Shown here: in pieces, positions 10,591-21,426 of the stretch
How the letters are laid out: each line of letters opens with the position of its first letter
How positions within the stretch are numbered: position 1 is the first letter of the stretch
Assembly: GCA_039566865.1 (NCBI GenBank)
Contig: CM076961.1
Span: 9,447,501-9,511,500 of the forward strand
Source: Aurelia coerulea
Lineage: Eukaryota; Cnidaria; Scyphozoa; Semaeostomeae; Ulmaridae
DNA: 64,000 nt
Direction of reading: 5' to 3'
Made by a program: the position numbers and the translations under genes
The notes under the pieces: generated by a model
What the model was told of the DNA's origin: nothing
The model's input: the letters and a program-made list of their open reading frames with translations, nothing else
Database searches by the model: none

Positions 10591-10648
10591 AGCGAGCGTA
10601 GCGAAGCGGACATTTAGATGCGACAAATTGCCAATCGTGGATTATGTA

Positions 10649-11233
10649 CCGGGTGCGCCAAAATAAACTATGCACTTTGGCAGGCCATGATAAATCGTAC
10701 ACTGGACCGATTTTGAAGATTTACGACTTAATCTTTAGCAGAAAGCCTGAATTAGATACTGGAATTTTTTGCTAATTTTTTCAGGGGCAGTTTTTAGAGC
10801 TAGAAGCGAGTTTTTTAAAATTTTAGCTTTCGAAAACATTGAAAACGATAAGAAAACATCAATCAAGTTTGTCTAAAGAATCGGATGAATGGACAAAGAG
10901 AGAACTTGTTCGTGGTGATTCGGGATTTAGAAATCTGCTGTACGAGAGTTCCCCAAATCACCCTGAAAACGTTTTCTCCTTGTTCATTCATGTTGAGTCT
11001 TTTTAAATTGTATTGATCGATGATTTTTTTTATCGTGTTCAGTGTATTCGAAAACGAACATTTTAAGAAACTCGCTTCTAGCTCTAAAAACTGAAAACTG
11101 AAAAATTTGCAAAAAGTCCTAGAATCTAATTCAGGCTTTCTGCTAAAGATTAAGTCATAAATCTTCAAATTTGGTCCAGTGTACGATTTATTGTGGCCTG
11201 CCAAACGTGCATAGTTTATTTTGGCGCACCCGG
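10649..11233. mobile_element. Mariner-like MITE, CCGGGTG family, copy 2
   Basis: TA flanks at 10647-10648 and 11234-11235. Left end CCGGGTGCGCCAAAATAAAC and right end its exact complement; the arms match for roughly 200 bp (GTGTACGATTTAT, GCAGAAAGCCTGAATTAGAT). Length is 585 bp, no transposase. A larger copy with the same termini is at 52153-52971. Confidence 0.85.
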
Positions 11234-11239
11234 TATGTA

Positions 11240-11425
11240 TCTGGCTGTGTGGCTAACTGCAATGCGTCATTCGAAAGGAATTTGATACCTGCAGCGTTCC
11301 TTGGCAATTAAAACAATAATGACTACACTCAAATTCAATCAGCTTGTTCTCATTGCTTCAAATTTAACAATGCTCAAATGTTGTCGTTGAATGAACGACA
11401 GACTCAAGACTGTTTTGAAAGCCAA
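11240..11425 (-). repeat. Dispersed repeat, inverted copy of 24600-24790
   Basis: GCAATGCGTCATTCGAAAGGAATTT, CAATCAGCTTGTTCT and AACAATGCTCAAATG match the complement of 24600-24790. On this copy's plus strand a frame reads LNERQTQDCFES; the other copy reads LNERQTHDRFES on its minus strand. A shared short coding remnant is possible, but I do not recognise it. Confidence 0.55.
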
Positions 11426-11984
11426 AGGAACACAAGGATTGCTCCGAACGCCGCATTCAATTCTTTAGAGGTCCAAACTCACATGAAAAATATTGATTCC
11501 CCCTGTTACTCTATACCAAATGTCATAGCAAAGTTCTTCACCACAGAAATGAATAAATGACACCAAAGCTGCTTGGCCTGCTCGAATATTTAGGCTGTCA
11601 GCATTTGAGTGGCATTTTACAAGGAGATTTTGCTCGTACAACATCAATTTCAATCTTAATTCAATTTTCCAATAGCCTGATATAACACTATGGTAAACAG
11701 AGGTCCAAACTTGACTCTCTCTCTACAAACAACAGACAACGATCTGATCAACTGTCAACAGCAGGACCAAAGCCAGTGGGGGGAGGGAGACGCAGCACCA
11801 CCCAGGAGGCCATTTTGTAAGGGAAATGAGATAGGGTTTGTCTGAGAAAAATTGTGTGCCCTTCGATGTAGTAGGTGAATGCTCGTGAAAGTGAGCCCCC
11901 CTCTCCCTCCCTCAATGTTGGGGGGGGGGACTGTCTTATAGCTACTACTCTTCTGAGCTGCACTCACTTAACTTCGTTAACAAT
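11426..11984. other. Unassigned stretch
   Basis: No gene or repeat family was recognised. There is a poly-G run at about 11921. Confidence 0.3.
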
Positions 11985-14801
11985 TCCTTTTAGATGGATT
12001 TAAACAGCCCTACCGTTTAGATGTAACATCAAATTGTGGAGGGATACTTGTAGACGTAAATGACCAAATTCCTTCAAAGGAAATAAAGTCTGTTTCCATA
12101 CCAAATGATATACAAGCCATTCCTATTGAACTAAATATCAGAAAATGCAAATGGCTATTGCTCCCCATCTACAAACCGCCTTCTCAAAACGAGGCATATT
12201 TCATCAACCAAATTGAAAAAATATCAGACTCTTTATCAAACTCGATAAAAAACTGTCTAATTTTCGGAGATTTTGATATGGAAGTATCTAGCAACATATT
12301 AAACTCATTTATACAGAACAATGGCTTATACAGCCTAATTAAATCACCAACTTGCTTCAAGTTCTCTATCAATCCGAGATGTATTGACCTGATGTTAACT
12401 AATATGAAACACAGTTTCTTTGCGAGCCAGTCTTTTAAGATCGGCTTCAGTGACTGTCATCACTTAATTTACACGGTACTTAAAACTCAATTCACAAAAC
12501 TCCAGCCAAAACGTATTAGATCTCGCGATTATAAAAAGTTTTCTGAGAGTCGTTTTCCATCAGATCTAACAGGCGGAATCCTGGAAACAAACCCAGATGA
12601 CCTCACAGAGTTTGAAAATGTTTTTGTGGAAACACTGAATAAACATGCCCCACACAAAACTGTTCGAGTCAGAGGTAACAACAAACCATTTGTGACGAAA
12701 GAGCTCCGAAAAGCAATGATGCTGAGAACTAGGCTTAAGAACATTGCAAATAAGAGCGGAAGCGAATATGACAAAAAAAGGTACCGTGTACAGCGAAACC
12801 TTGTTGTCAAAATGAACAAGGATGCCAAGAGAGAATATTACAGTAAAATAAATCCCACAGAAGCAGGTAAAGAAAAGACTTTTTGGAAAACGTTTAAGCC
12901 ATTGTTCTCATCAACAGGTACAGCTACTGATAAAATAGTTCTGGTCGAGAACGAGGCTATACTTACTGATGATAAGGAGGTTGCCGAGTGCTTTAATTCC
13001 TACTTTGCAAATATTGTAGAAACACTTAATATTCCCCCTGAGGTTTTAGAGGAATATGAAACATCTCCTGATCCAGTTGTAGATGCAATCAACCCAAGTA
13101 TTAAGAAAAGCAAGGATATGTATGATACCTAGGGAAATTTTGAATCCTCCAAGGTAGACCCCACCCAAGTCTTTAGCGAAATCTATCGATTAGATAAATC
13201 AAAGAAAACAAGTGGCGGTATTACTGTTGACATGCTTAAGCTAGCTGCAAACCATTGCTACAAAGAAATCACCCACCTCATAAATAATGGAATCCAAAGT
13301 AGCACGTTTCCATCTAACCTTAAGTTAGCTGACCTATCACCTTGCTTCAAAACTGGGCATTCGGCTACAAAGAAGAATTTTCGACCAATAAGTGTGCTAT
13401 CATGTCTTTCTAAGATATATGAAAGACTAATGTACACTCAAATGCCCATATTCGTGAAGGACAAGATTTCACATCTATTGTGTGGATTTCGACAGAAATA
13501 TAGCACCCAGCATGCCTTGATTAAGTTAGTTGAAGCATGTCGCAAATGCCTAGACAATAAAGGGATCATGGGCATGGTACTTATGGACCTCTCGAAAGCT
13601 TACGACTGCTTGCCCCACGACCTATTGTTAGCAAAACTTGCAGCCTATGGCTTTGGGACTGGTAGCTTAAATTTATTGCATAGTTACCTCTCACACAGAA
13701 AACAGCGTGTTAAAATTAGCTCCACCTTCAGTGATTGGCACTATAGCTCATCAGGTGTACCACAGGGTTCAATTCTTGGGCCGCTATTGTTTAATGTATA
13801 CATAAATGATCTTATATTTTGTATTGAGAAATCAGAAATATGCAATTTTGCTGATGATAATACATTGTATGCCTCTGGAGAAGACATAGGAGATGTAGCC
13901 ACATGTTTAGAAATTGATATCGAAAATGTTCTTAAATGGTTCGACTCTAACCGCATGGTGGCAAATCCTGAAAATTTTCAAGTGATGTTCCTTGGGCTAC
14001 CAAAAAGTGCAAACATCTGTATTGAAATTCATTATCTGGTTTTAGTCCCAAAAGATGATGTAAAACTTCTTGGAATTACCATCGACTCTGAACTGAAGTT
14101 TACAGATCATGTCAAGTCCTTGTGTGTCAAAACAAGTAGAAAAGTAACTGCATTCTCTAGAGCGGCAAGACTACTTGACTTCAAGAAAGCAAGGCTGCTA
14201 TACAATGCTTTTATACTGTCAAGCCTAAGCTATTGTCCGTTAATTTGGATGTTTTGTGGAAAAACCGCCAACAGGGAGATAAAAAAAATCCACAAACGTG
14301 CTCTACGTATACTTTTCAATGATTATGAAGCCTCATTCGAAGAGCTTCTACAAAGAAACAATGAGCAGACAGTCCATATAAAAAACCTCCATAAGCTAAT
14401 GACTGAGGTCTATAAGTCTTTAAATTGCCAAAATCCAACATTCATGTGGGATCTGTTCATAAGAAAGGAAGTGACTTACGACCTTAGAGCAAAAGATCTA
14501 TTACAGCTACCAAAAGCTGGAACTGTTTTAAACGGCTTAAAATCAATTGCCTTCAGAGGCAGTATTCTTTGGAACGCTTTACCTGATGAGATAAAGTCAA
14601 GCCAATCTATAGCCTCGTTCAAAATACATGTCAAACAATAGGATGGAGACAGTTGCAATTGTAATATCTGTAAGTAGCTGAAATTGTAAATATTGTATGT
14701 TTGTAAATAGTTGGTTTGAATTAGTTGCCCTATTTATAGAGTAAACTAAACTTTGTATCCAACTTTAAATAAATTCTTTATTATTATTATTATTATTATT
14801 A
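11985..14801 (+). pseudogene. LINE family B, endonuclease plus RT, 5'-truncated, two nonsense codons
   Basis: This is an APE-type LINE in a single frame. An endonuclease part runs from about 11985 (YRLDVTSNCGG, WLLLPIYKPP, IFGDFDME, IGFSDCHHLIY), then a linker. The RT follows, with motif A MDLSKAYDCLPHD, motif B SGVPQGSILGP and motif C CNFADDNTLYA. The C-terminus has a CNCNICK cysteine cluster. Only two stops break it: TAG at 13130-13132 before the RT, and TAG at 14639-14641 just before the cysteine cluster. The second stop is inferred from the conserved ending of related copies. A 3' UTR of about 110 bp ends in (TTA)n at 14780-14801. It is the best-preserved LINE here; few defects imply a fairly recent insertion. 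Confidence 0.92.
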
Positions 14802-14807
14802 TAACAG

Positions 14808-15205
14808 CTAGTTGCAGCGCAGCGGTAGCGGAGCTGCGATTTAAATGAAACTTACTTCCAACAACACGGGTGCCTATATATATATGTGAACAAAGGAGCA
14901 GAGAGCCATGACTCTTATTAGGCCTTTGTTTTCCGCATCGGTGTGTGTGTGAACAAAGGAGCGCGGAGAGCCATGACTCTTAGGCCTTTGTTTTCCGCAT
15001 CGGTTATTCTAACTCCAAGCCTGCCTGCCACTGCATCTTCCACCCACCTTCGAATTTTGAAAAGGAAGCTGGCTACTACATTGCACTGCAAGTTGAGAAG
15101 AAGAAGAGACTTCACACACTTAGGTACGTATCAAAATTTGCCTCTATATCATTGCAAATATGAGAGACTTTCTTTATATTCTCTCTGTTGTTTTGATTGT
15201 TCAGC
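14808..15205 (+). repeat. Dispersed 0.4-kb repeat, copy 2
   Basis: It matches 10196-10590 nearly end to end (TTGCAGCGCAGCGGTAGCGG, GCCTATATA, TTCCACCCACC, GGTACGTATCAAAATTTGCC). It lies directly after the (TTA)n tail of the family B LINE. Ends lack clear TIRs. Confidence 0.6.
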
Positions 15206-15385
15206 TGAAATGTTTCCGAGACGGGAAGCTGCAGCGGGCCTCGGCCTAGGCGTTGTTGGCGCTGCTTGTATGTAACGATAGTAAAAGGGTACGGTTTGTT
15301 TAAGAATAAAATCTCTTCATATTCCCTTTGAGATCACAACAAACTTCTGAAACAACTCAGATAATTCGACACTTCCACTTCTACG
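15206..15385. other. Unassigned stretch before a TIR end
   Basis: No gene was recognised. It ends with CTTCTACG (15378-15385), which also occurs at 31652-31659. Confidence 0.3.
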
Positions 15386-15485
15386 AGGGTACCCAATAGA
15401 CCCTTATTCCCGATTCCCGCTACGTTTTTAGCCCAATTCCCGATTCCCGACCATCTTTTTTAAGGAATTCCCGCTTATCGTCTGA
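15386..15485 (+). mobile_element. Left terminus of an element, AGGGTACCCAATA
   Basis: The terminus AGGGTACCCAATA is followed by ATTCCCGATTCCCG repeats. Its inverted partner, TATTGGGTACCCT, ends at 31651 after similar CCCGATTC-type repeats. The 8 bp outside each end are identical (CTTCTACG). Either this is one insertion swollen by later insertions to 16.3 kb, or the match is fortuitous. Confidence 0.5.
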
Positions 15486-15884
15486 ACATGGTCTGAAAGT
15501 GTATTGTAGTCCAAATTAATCATTTTCACGACTTATGGCGAAGACCAGAGGCCTGCGCTCTGTTTATGGCTCGAATGATCAGGAGCGGAAATGCAAATTT
15601 TTTGAGGGGGCTGTGTTCAAAGGACCGAGTTTCTTCCACGAGGACCGATTTTTGCGAAATAAATGTTGTTGCAAATGTATGAAAAAAAAAGCTTTCCTTT
15701 CTGCCATAATTTGCCGAAAATACACTATAACAGACATAGCGTTTTACAAGCAATTGAAACGGAATTAAGCAAACAGTTTTCTTGCTAGCATCTTAGCCAT
15801 CTGCCCTGAATGATCCAGTCAAAGCATCACAGGATGTCCACGTTATTAGGCATGCAAGCTTGCTCATATGGAATCAATTAGCGG
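15486..15884. other. Unassigned stretch
   Basis: No coding sequence or known repeat was recognised. Short opposing frames here are too weak to call. Confidence 0.3.
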
Positions 15885-16115
15885 CTTGACTAGGGTAAAT
15901 TAAGGGAGGCATGGCAATGCAGGAGCCTGGGGGCCAAGAAAATTTTTGGGGCCACACCTTTTACTTTGGCGTAGAATGCATCTCCCAATATCATGCTTGC
16001 CATTAGTAGTGAGGAAACCTTGATAGTTTTTATAACAGTTTTTCCTATTAGTCGAACCACGAAGAAAATTTTGAAGAAAAATCCTTTACTTTGGCTTAGA
16101 ATGCATCTCAAAAGT
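15885..16115 (+). mobile_element. 124-bp-monomer tandem element, fragment
   Basis: GACTAGGGTAAATTAAG followed by two degraded monomers (TTTACTTTGGCGTAG, ATCTCCCAATATCATGCTTG). It is truncated where the LINE fragment at 16116 starts. Confidence 0.55.
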
Positions 16116-16765
16116 CATTCTCAAAAGTCAAAATAAAGACTTGGAACTGAAAATTCGCGATAATGAGCTTGATGTAGTCAAAAGGACAAAATACCTTGGT
16201 GTGCAAATTGACTGCTCCTTGGATTGGAAAGAACAAATCAAGGCAGTTTCTAGCAAGGTCTCCAGGGCAGTTGGTTTTTTGAGACATGCCAAGTCTTTTC
16301 TTCCACAAGAAACTTTGCGAACTCTCTACACAGGTATTGTTGAGCCCCACTTTCGATACTGTTGTTCTGTTTGGGGCTGTGCTGGTTCAACTGAAATTAA
16401 TCAGTTGCAAAAACTTCAAAAACGTGCTGCTAGGATTGTAACGCATAGCAGCTTCGATGCCCCAAGCAGACCCCTTATCGAAGGGCTGGGATGGAAGACC
16501 ATTGACGAACTTGTAGCCTATGAGTCTCAGACAATGGTCTTCAAGTCCTTAAATGAGCTGGCTCCGCAATACCTGTGTGACCTCTTCACACGAATTTCGC
16601 AGTGTTCATCCTCAGCCTTCGTAATACAGGAACCGACCTTAGGTTACCCAAGAAAAGGTCAAATAATGGCCAGAGATGTTTCTCCTACAGAGGTGCAAAA
16701 CTGTGGAATAGCCTCTCAGCCGAGTCTAAGCAGGCAGCCTCACTGAAGAGTTTCAAGACTATTTA
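16116..16765 (+). pseudogene. LINE family A, second copy, 3'-terminal coding fragment
   Basis: The RT thumb and C-terminus are closely similar to 2782-3400 on the other strand: LKIRDNELDVV, YLGVQIDCSLDWKEQIKAV, HFRYCCSVWGCAGST. The upstream RT is missing (5' truncation). Small indels near 16620 shift the frame; another frame restores the usual LWNSLSAESK ending up to a stop at about 16763. The following sequence is split by the 16796-17396 foldback. Confidence 0.88.
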
Positions 16766-16795
16766 GGTACAGGCATCTTTTTCTTTCGCTTGATT

Positions 16796-17396
16796 AACAA
16801 GAGCAGATTTTGCAATACAATAGCAACAGTTGCGTTTGATTGACACCTCAATTCAAAGCGATTAGCGGCTGCAGACAAAGGAAATTCTCTCAACCAGTAA
16901 TTCAAAACAAACAAAGCCGCAAAAGTTTCCCCAAAACTGGTAGGGCAAACTCTCGCCTTGTGCAAGCGAAAGATGGTTTTTAAGGGAAGTTATGTGCTTA
17001 TAGCGAAAAAAGAAGGGTAAATCTAATGTTCTGTCGCTTAGATTATGTTTATTTGATTTAGGAGCTGTTTTGTAATCGTTTCATTTTAAGCCCTAAAGAC
17101 GCGAGAATTACAATGCCTTCTGCTCCGCTCCTGAATCAAATAAATATAATCTAAGCGACAGAACTTTAGATTTACCCTTCTTCTTTCGCTATAAGCACAT
17201 AACTTCCCTTAAAAACCATCTTTCGCTTGCATAAGGCGAGAGTTTGCCCTACCAGTTTTGGGGAAACTTTTACGGCTTTGTTTGTTTTGAATTACTGGTT
17301 GAGAGAATTTCCTTTGTCTGCAGCGGCTAATCGCTTTGAATTGAGGTGTCAATCAAACGCAACTGTTGCTATTGTATTACAAAATCTGCTCTTGTT
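16796..17396. mobile_element. 601-bp foldback element with 270-bp inverted arms
   Basis: Left arm 16796-17065 and right arm 17127-17396 are each 270 bp and inverted, around a 61-bp spacer (17066-17126). I count 8 mismatches, about 97 percent identity, with no gaps. Direct repeats CGCTTGATT flank it (16787-16795 and 17397-17405), a 9-bp TSD; the identity extends to TTCGCTTGATT. Termini read AACAAGAGCAG. Very long TIRs with a 9-bp TSD suggest a Mutator-like non-autonomous element. There is no protein. A transcript would fold into a hairpin of about 270 bp. Confidence 0.88.
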
Positions 17397-17405
17397 CGCT
17401 TGATT

Positions 17406-17689
17406 TTAAATTTTAAACATTATTGGACATCTATATTATTAAAACGTGAAGCGAATTTTGTGTGGCGTAAAACTCGAGCACCGTTGCGCTGATCCTCGCG
17501 AAACTTTCCAAATATCTTCGTCTTCCCTCTACGGGGTGCAATAGAGATTTCGTTTTCTCAAATTCGCCCCCAAATCAGGGTAAGGGGCGAATTCGGTGAC
17601 ATCAAAGGATTGGCGGAATCCCTTTCAGTTGTCTGTGTACAAGGGAATGATCTTTACGCATATCACAATTGTCGGACCAAGTACCTGGG
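17406..17689. other. Unassigned stretch
   Basis: No gene was recognised. It contains GGGTAAGGGGCGAATTC near 17578. Confidence 0.3.
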
Positions 17690-19350
17690 ACCTTCGTCTT
17701 GGTACCACTTTCTTTCTTTTGAAAGGGCAAGGAGGAGAGGGCAGAGTTACATAGATCGGCTTCTTTTTCAAGCAAAAATATTGTTGGCTAGGGAGGAGAG
17801 AACATGCGAGTTTTAATGGGGGCGTCGAATGAGAATATCCTCAGCAGCAAGGCCTCCATATCGGGAGATGGGATGGGATGGAAGAACATGTGGCAGGAGT
17901 ACGGGAGGAAAATGTGAAATCCAGGGGGGATAGACCTCGCAGGGCAGCATCTATGGATGCGCGTTGGCGTACACGACTTATGCTTGAGGTTTGAATGAGA
18001 AAGGGAGGCCATTCTTAGTCCAGGGGGGACACTCTTCATATACGCAGATGGGTCAGTCCGAGGAATTTTCAGGAAACCCAAAAAATATCACTTTAGCTTC
18101 ATTACAACCCAAAAAAGCAGCTCATCTTATACCTTGACATCTGTAAACGAGCATAAAAGATCCAGAAACAGTGCAAATTGAGGCCAGGATTGTCAAATAT
18201 TTGATGACCAAAAATATCGAGAACATAATTTCAGTTTATTTGGAGCCAAGAATATCACTTTCAGCAATATTCTGACTCAAAAATATCAGACTTACGTCCC
18301 CGTATGTGCATGTGCTGAGTGCCCCCCCCCCCGGATCCTTAGCAGCACGGGACCAGAGATCCAAGGCTCCTATCGTTCCATACTCTGGTTCCACTGCTCC
18401 GGATTATACACCTACATCGGATGATAAAAAGCAGATAATGATGTCAACGATCTCCTGTTTGTGTGATTTATTAGCGTCCATTATCAAGTTCTGAGTGAAA
18501 AGTTTCTCCTTCGAAGAGGAGCGCAATCTTGCGCAATAAATTGACACTTCAAACAGGAAGGAAGAATAATCCCTATCATGCGAAGAGAATCCCATCCCAT
18601 CCACAAACTTCAGAGCCTGCAAACTGCAGATGTAATAGGCATGAAAGACTCACCAGTGATTCAAGAACCCCACTTGCTGACACATGTCTAAGCTAAGGGT
18701 ACTACCAACACACCAACCCATCTGATGATCAGCTCATCAAATGAAAGTTTAGGCCTAGCCTGAAGTAAACATTCTGTCCTCGGAGCGGAGAAACTTTCAA
18801 AGAATTGCCTCGTGATCGTTGTAGACTTCCTTAACCTTTAGAATATGCTTGACTGTTTATAATTCCTTCAAAACAAAGTTTCATCCCAAGTTATCAAGTC
18901 TCGAAGACAGGCAAACTGGGCGGCACACTTCATCATCGTCGAACTCGTTTACCACGCACAGCAACTTCCGTGATTTTGGTGTTGTCACGAACAACGGATC
19001 ATGTCATAAATAAGATCATGAGTGCATCCTTACAAGGGAATGCTTGAGAGAAGTAGGGGGGGGGGGGTAGAATGAAAGGGGAGATTTATTCTGAGGGGCA
19101 TAGAGCTAAAAAGAGAGAACGGGATATAAATGGGCAATGAGATGCTTATAGTAGATGTCCTACTCAGAGTTCCTCTTACTTTCGCACGTTCTAAACGAGA
19201 GGATATAAATATGCTCGCTGCAAAGGAGCCCTTCGGGGGAAGGAGAGTTGAGAAGTCTATTCTAAACAGTTAGTGAATTGAACGAGGAATTTGCTGAAAG
19301 GGTCAAGGGGTGCGACAACGATTGACTGTTTCGTTCGTTCGTTCATTAAT
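17690..19350 (+). repeat. Segmental duplication, copy 1
   Basis: Colinear blocks match 24381-25910: TTGAAAGGGCAAGG with ATAGATCGGCTTCTTTTTC and AAATATTGTTGGCT near 17715-17790; CCACTGCTCCGGATTATACAC near 18390; GGGGCATAGAGCTAAAA and TACTCAGAGTT near 19095-19170; ATGCTCGCT and TATTCTAAACAGTT near 19211-19270. Blocks between them differ by indels. No exon could be defined. This copy lacks the mariner-like element present in copy 2, so it shows the empty site (AAATATGCTCGCT). Confidence 0.7.
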
Positions 19351-19948
19351 CAATCAGAAGCAATTCTTTTCAATGATGCTTACGTTTTCTCTGGGGGGAG
19401 GGGGGTCTAGCAAAATATCCCTTTTTGGCATGTTGGTGTTTTGATAACCTGCTCTAGAAAAATTTCTTTATCTTGATACCCCGTGCTAGAAAAAGTGGTG
19501 AAAACGATACCTTGAAAACAAATGTAATAAGTAACCGTCCCCCTAAGGTATTGCTAGGAGTTTCTTATTCAATGTCATATTTGCAGGTAACGACGGGGGC
19601 CTAGGCTTATCCAAATCACAGATTATCCAAATATTTCCTTACTTACACGGTTGATATATGTTGTTAATTTGGGCACAACGGAGGAGCATTAGTATGTAAA
19701 TTTCAGAAGAGCAAAGATTAAAGACGGTAAACGATGGAAAGTAAGGGAGCGGTTATTTTAATCCTGGGTACCAGCGCGGAAGATACTTCAACATAATTAG
19801 ACAACATTTCATTTTCATACCCCATCTTGAATTTGGAAAAAAGTTTTATACCCCACCACCTTTCAGCGAAATGGTTTTGTACCCCATCCAGAAATCTTCC
19901 AGGACGTGATGTATAAAATCTATACACATGCATGCCAATTTAATCCAG
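19351..19948. other. Unassigned AT-rich stretch
   Basis: No gene was recognised. It contains repeated TACCCC-type motifs (CATACCCCATC, ATACCCCACCACC, GTACCCCATCC near 19817-19888), like those in 23770-24050. Confidence 0.35.
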
Positions 19949-20124
19949 GCAATTTTCAGGGGCGGACTGGCACTTTTTTTCTGGGGTGGCGTTTTGGCTC
20001 AGCAAGGGCCCGTAGGGTGCGGCCAGTCCTTGATTGGGTGCGGTCACTTGAAAAAACCCAATTTCAAGTACTATCATAAAAGGTGATATGAATTTTTGCA
20101 TTACTCAATCCGTTCGTTTGCGAG

Positions 20125-21367
20125 CAGAGGCGCACATTCAAATTTTGTTTGGGGGAGTGTCAACATGCTCTGGACCGACTAATTTTTTTTGGACCGACTG
20201 AACGCATAGCAAGCAGCGGTGTGGCCAGGGTAAATTAAGTGGAGGTATTGAAACGAGGGGGTCCCAAGGAAAATTTTTCGGGCTACGCCCTTTATTTTGG
20301 CTTAGAATGCATCTCCCAATATCATGCTTGCCTTTAGCGACAAGGAAACCTGGATCGTTTTGTGACAATTATGCTATAAATCAGCGCACGAGGAAAATTT
20401 TTGAAGAAAGATCCTTTACTTTGGCTTAGAATGCATCTCCCAATATCATGCTTGCCATTACATTAGAGACAAGGAAACCTTTGTCGTTTGTGACAGTTTT
20501 GCTATAAATCAGCGAACGAGGAAAATTGTTGAAGAAAGATCCTTTACTTTGGCTTAGAATGCATTTCCCAATATCATGCTTGCCATTAGCGACAAGGAAA
20601 CCTTTATCGTTTGTTACAGTTTTGCTATAAATCAGCGAACGAGGAAAATTTTTGAAGAAAGATCCTTTACTTTGGCTTAGAATGCATCTCCCAATATCAT
20701 GCTTGCCTTTAGCGACAAGGAAACCTTGATCGTTTTGTGACAATTATGCAATAAATCATCGCACGAGGAAAATTTTTGAAGAAAGACCCTTTACTTTGGC
20801 TTAGAATGCATCTCCCAATATCATGCTTGCCATTAGCGACAAGAAAACCTTGATTGTTTTTTAACAGTTATCCAATGAATCAGAGCATGAGGAAAATTTT
20901 TGAAGAAAGATCCTTTACTTTGGCTTAGAATGCATCTCCCAATATCATGCTTGCCATTAGCGACAAGAAAATCTTGATTGTTTTTTAACAGTTATCCAAT
21001 GAATCAGAGCACGAGGAAAATTTTTGAAGAAATATCCTTGACTTTGGCTTAGAATGCATCTCCCAATATCATGCTTGCCATTAGCGACAAGGAAACCTTG
21101 ATTGTTTTGTAACAGTTATCCTATGAATCAGAGCATGAGGAAAATTTTTGAAAAAGATCCTTCACTTTGGCTTAAAATGTATCTCCCAGTATCATGCTTG
21201 CCAGTGCTAAAATGGAAGATTTGACATTTCTCCGAAAATTCTTACCAAACCTATACCCATATACCAAACCTATTTTCTCTTCGGTTTTAGAGGAATCTCG
21301 TGAACAATTTTTTGACAAAAATGGGGAGGGGGCAATTGCCCCCCAACCCCCCGTGGCCACGCCACTG
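20125..21367 (+). mobile_element. 124-bp-monomer tandem element, most complete copy
   Basis: It starts CAGAGGCGCACATTC, has an inner left terminus CAGCGGTGTGGCCA (20214-20227), and ends TGGCCACGCCACTG (21354-21367), whose complement matches the inner terminus at 12 of 14 bases. Between them are eight monomers with ATCTCCCAATATCATGC-type anchors at 20311, 20435, 20563, 20686, 20810, 20934, 21058 and 21181 (spacing 123-128). The last 130 bp are unique (GGGGGCAATTGCCCCCC). No flanking TSD is visible. Long frames on the minus strand are repeat artefacts. Confidence 0.8.
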
Positions 21368-21426
21368 TCCGCCTGAATGTTCTTGCTGCAAAGTCAGAGG
21401 ATTACACCACTGCGCCACAACACCTT
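21368..21426 (-). mobile_element. tRNA-derived SINE, copy 3 (5' part only)
   Basis: The complement reads AAGGTGTTGTGGCGCAGTGG and continues through CCTCTGACTTTGCAG to AGGCGGA, where the tandem element's terminus cuts it. The A box is intact and the B box is absent. Confidence 0.6.

Noticed and set aside
20426..20743. A 105-codon minus-strand frame of repeating 41-residue units
   Set aside because: It arises from non-coding 123-129 bp monomers; other monomers of 124 bp break the frame, so it is not a protein.
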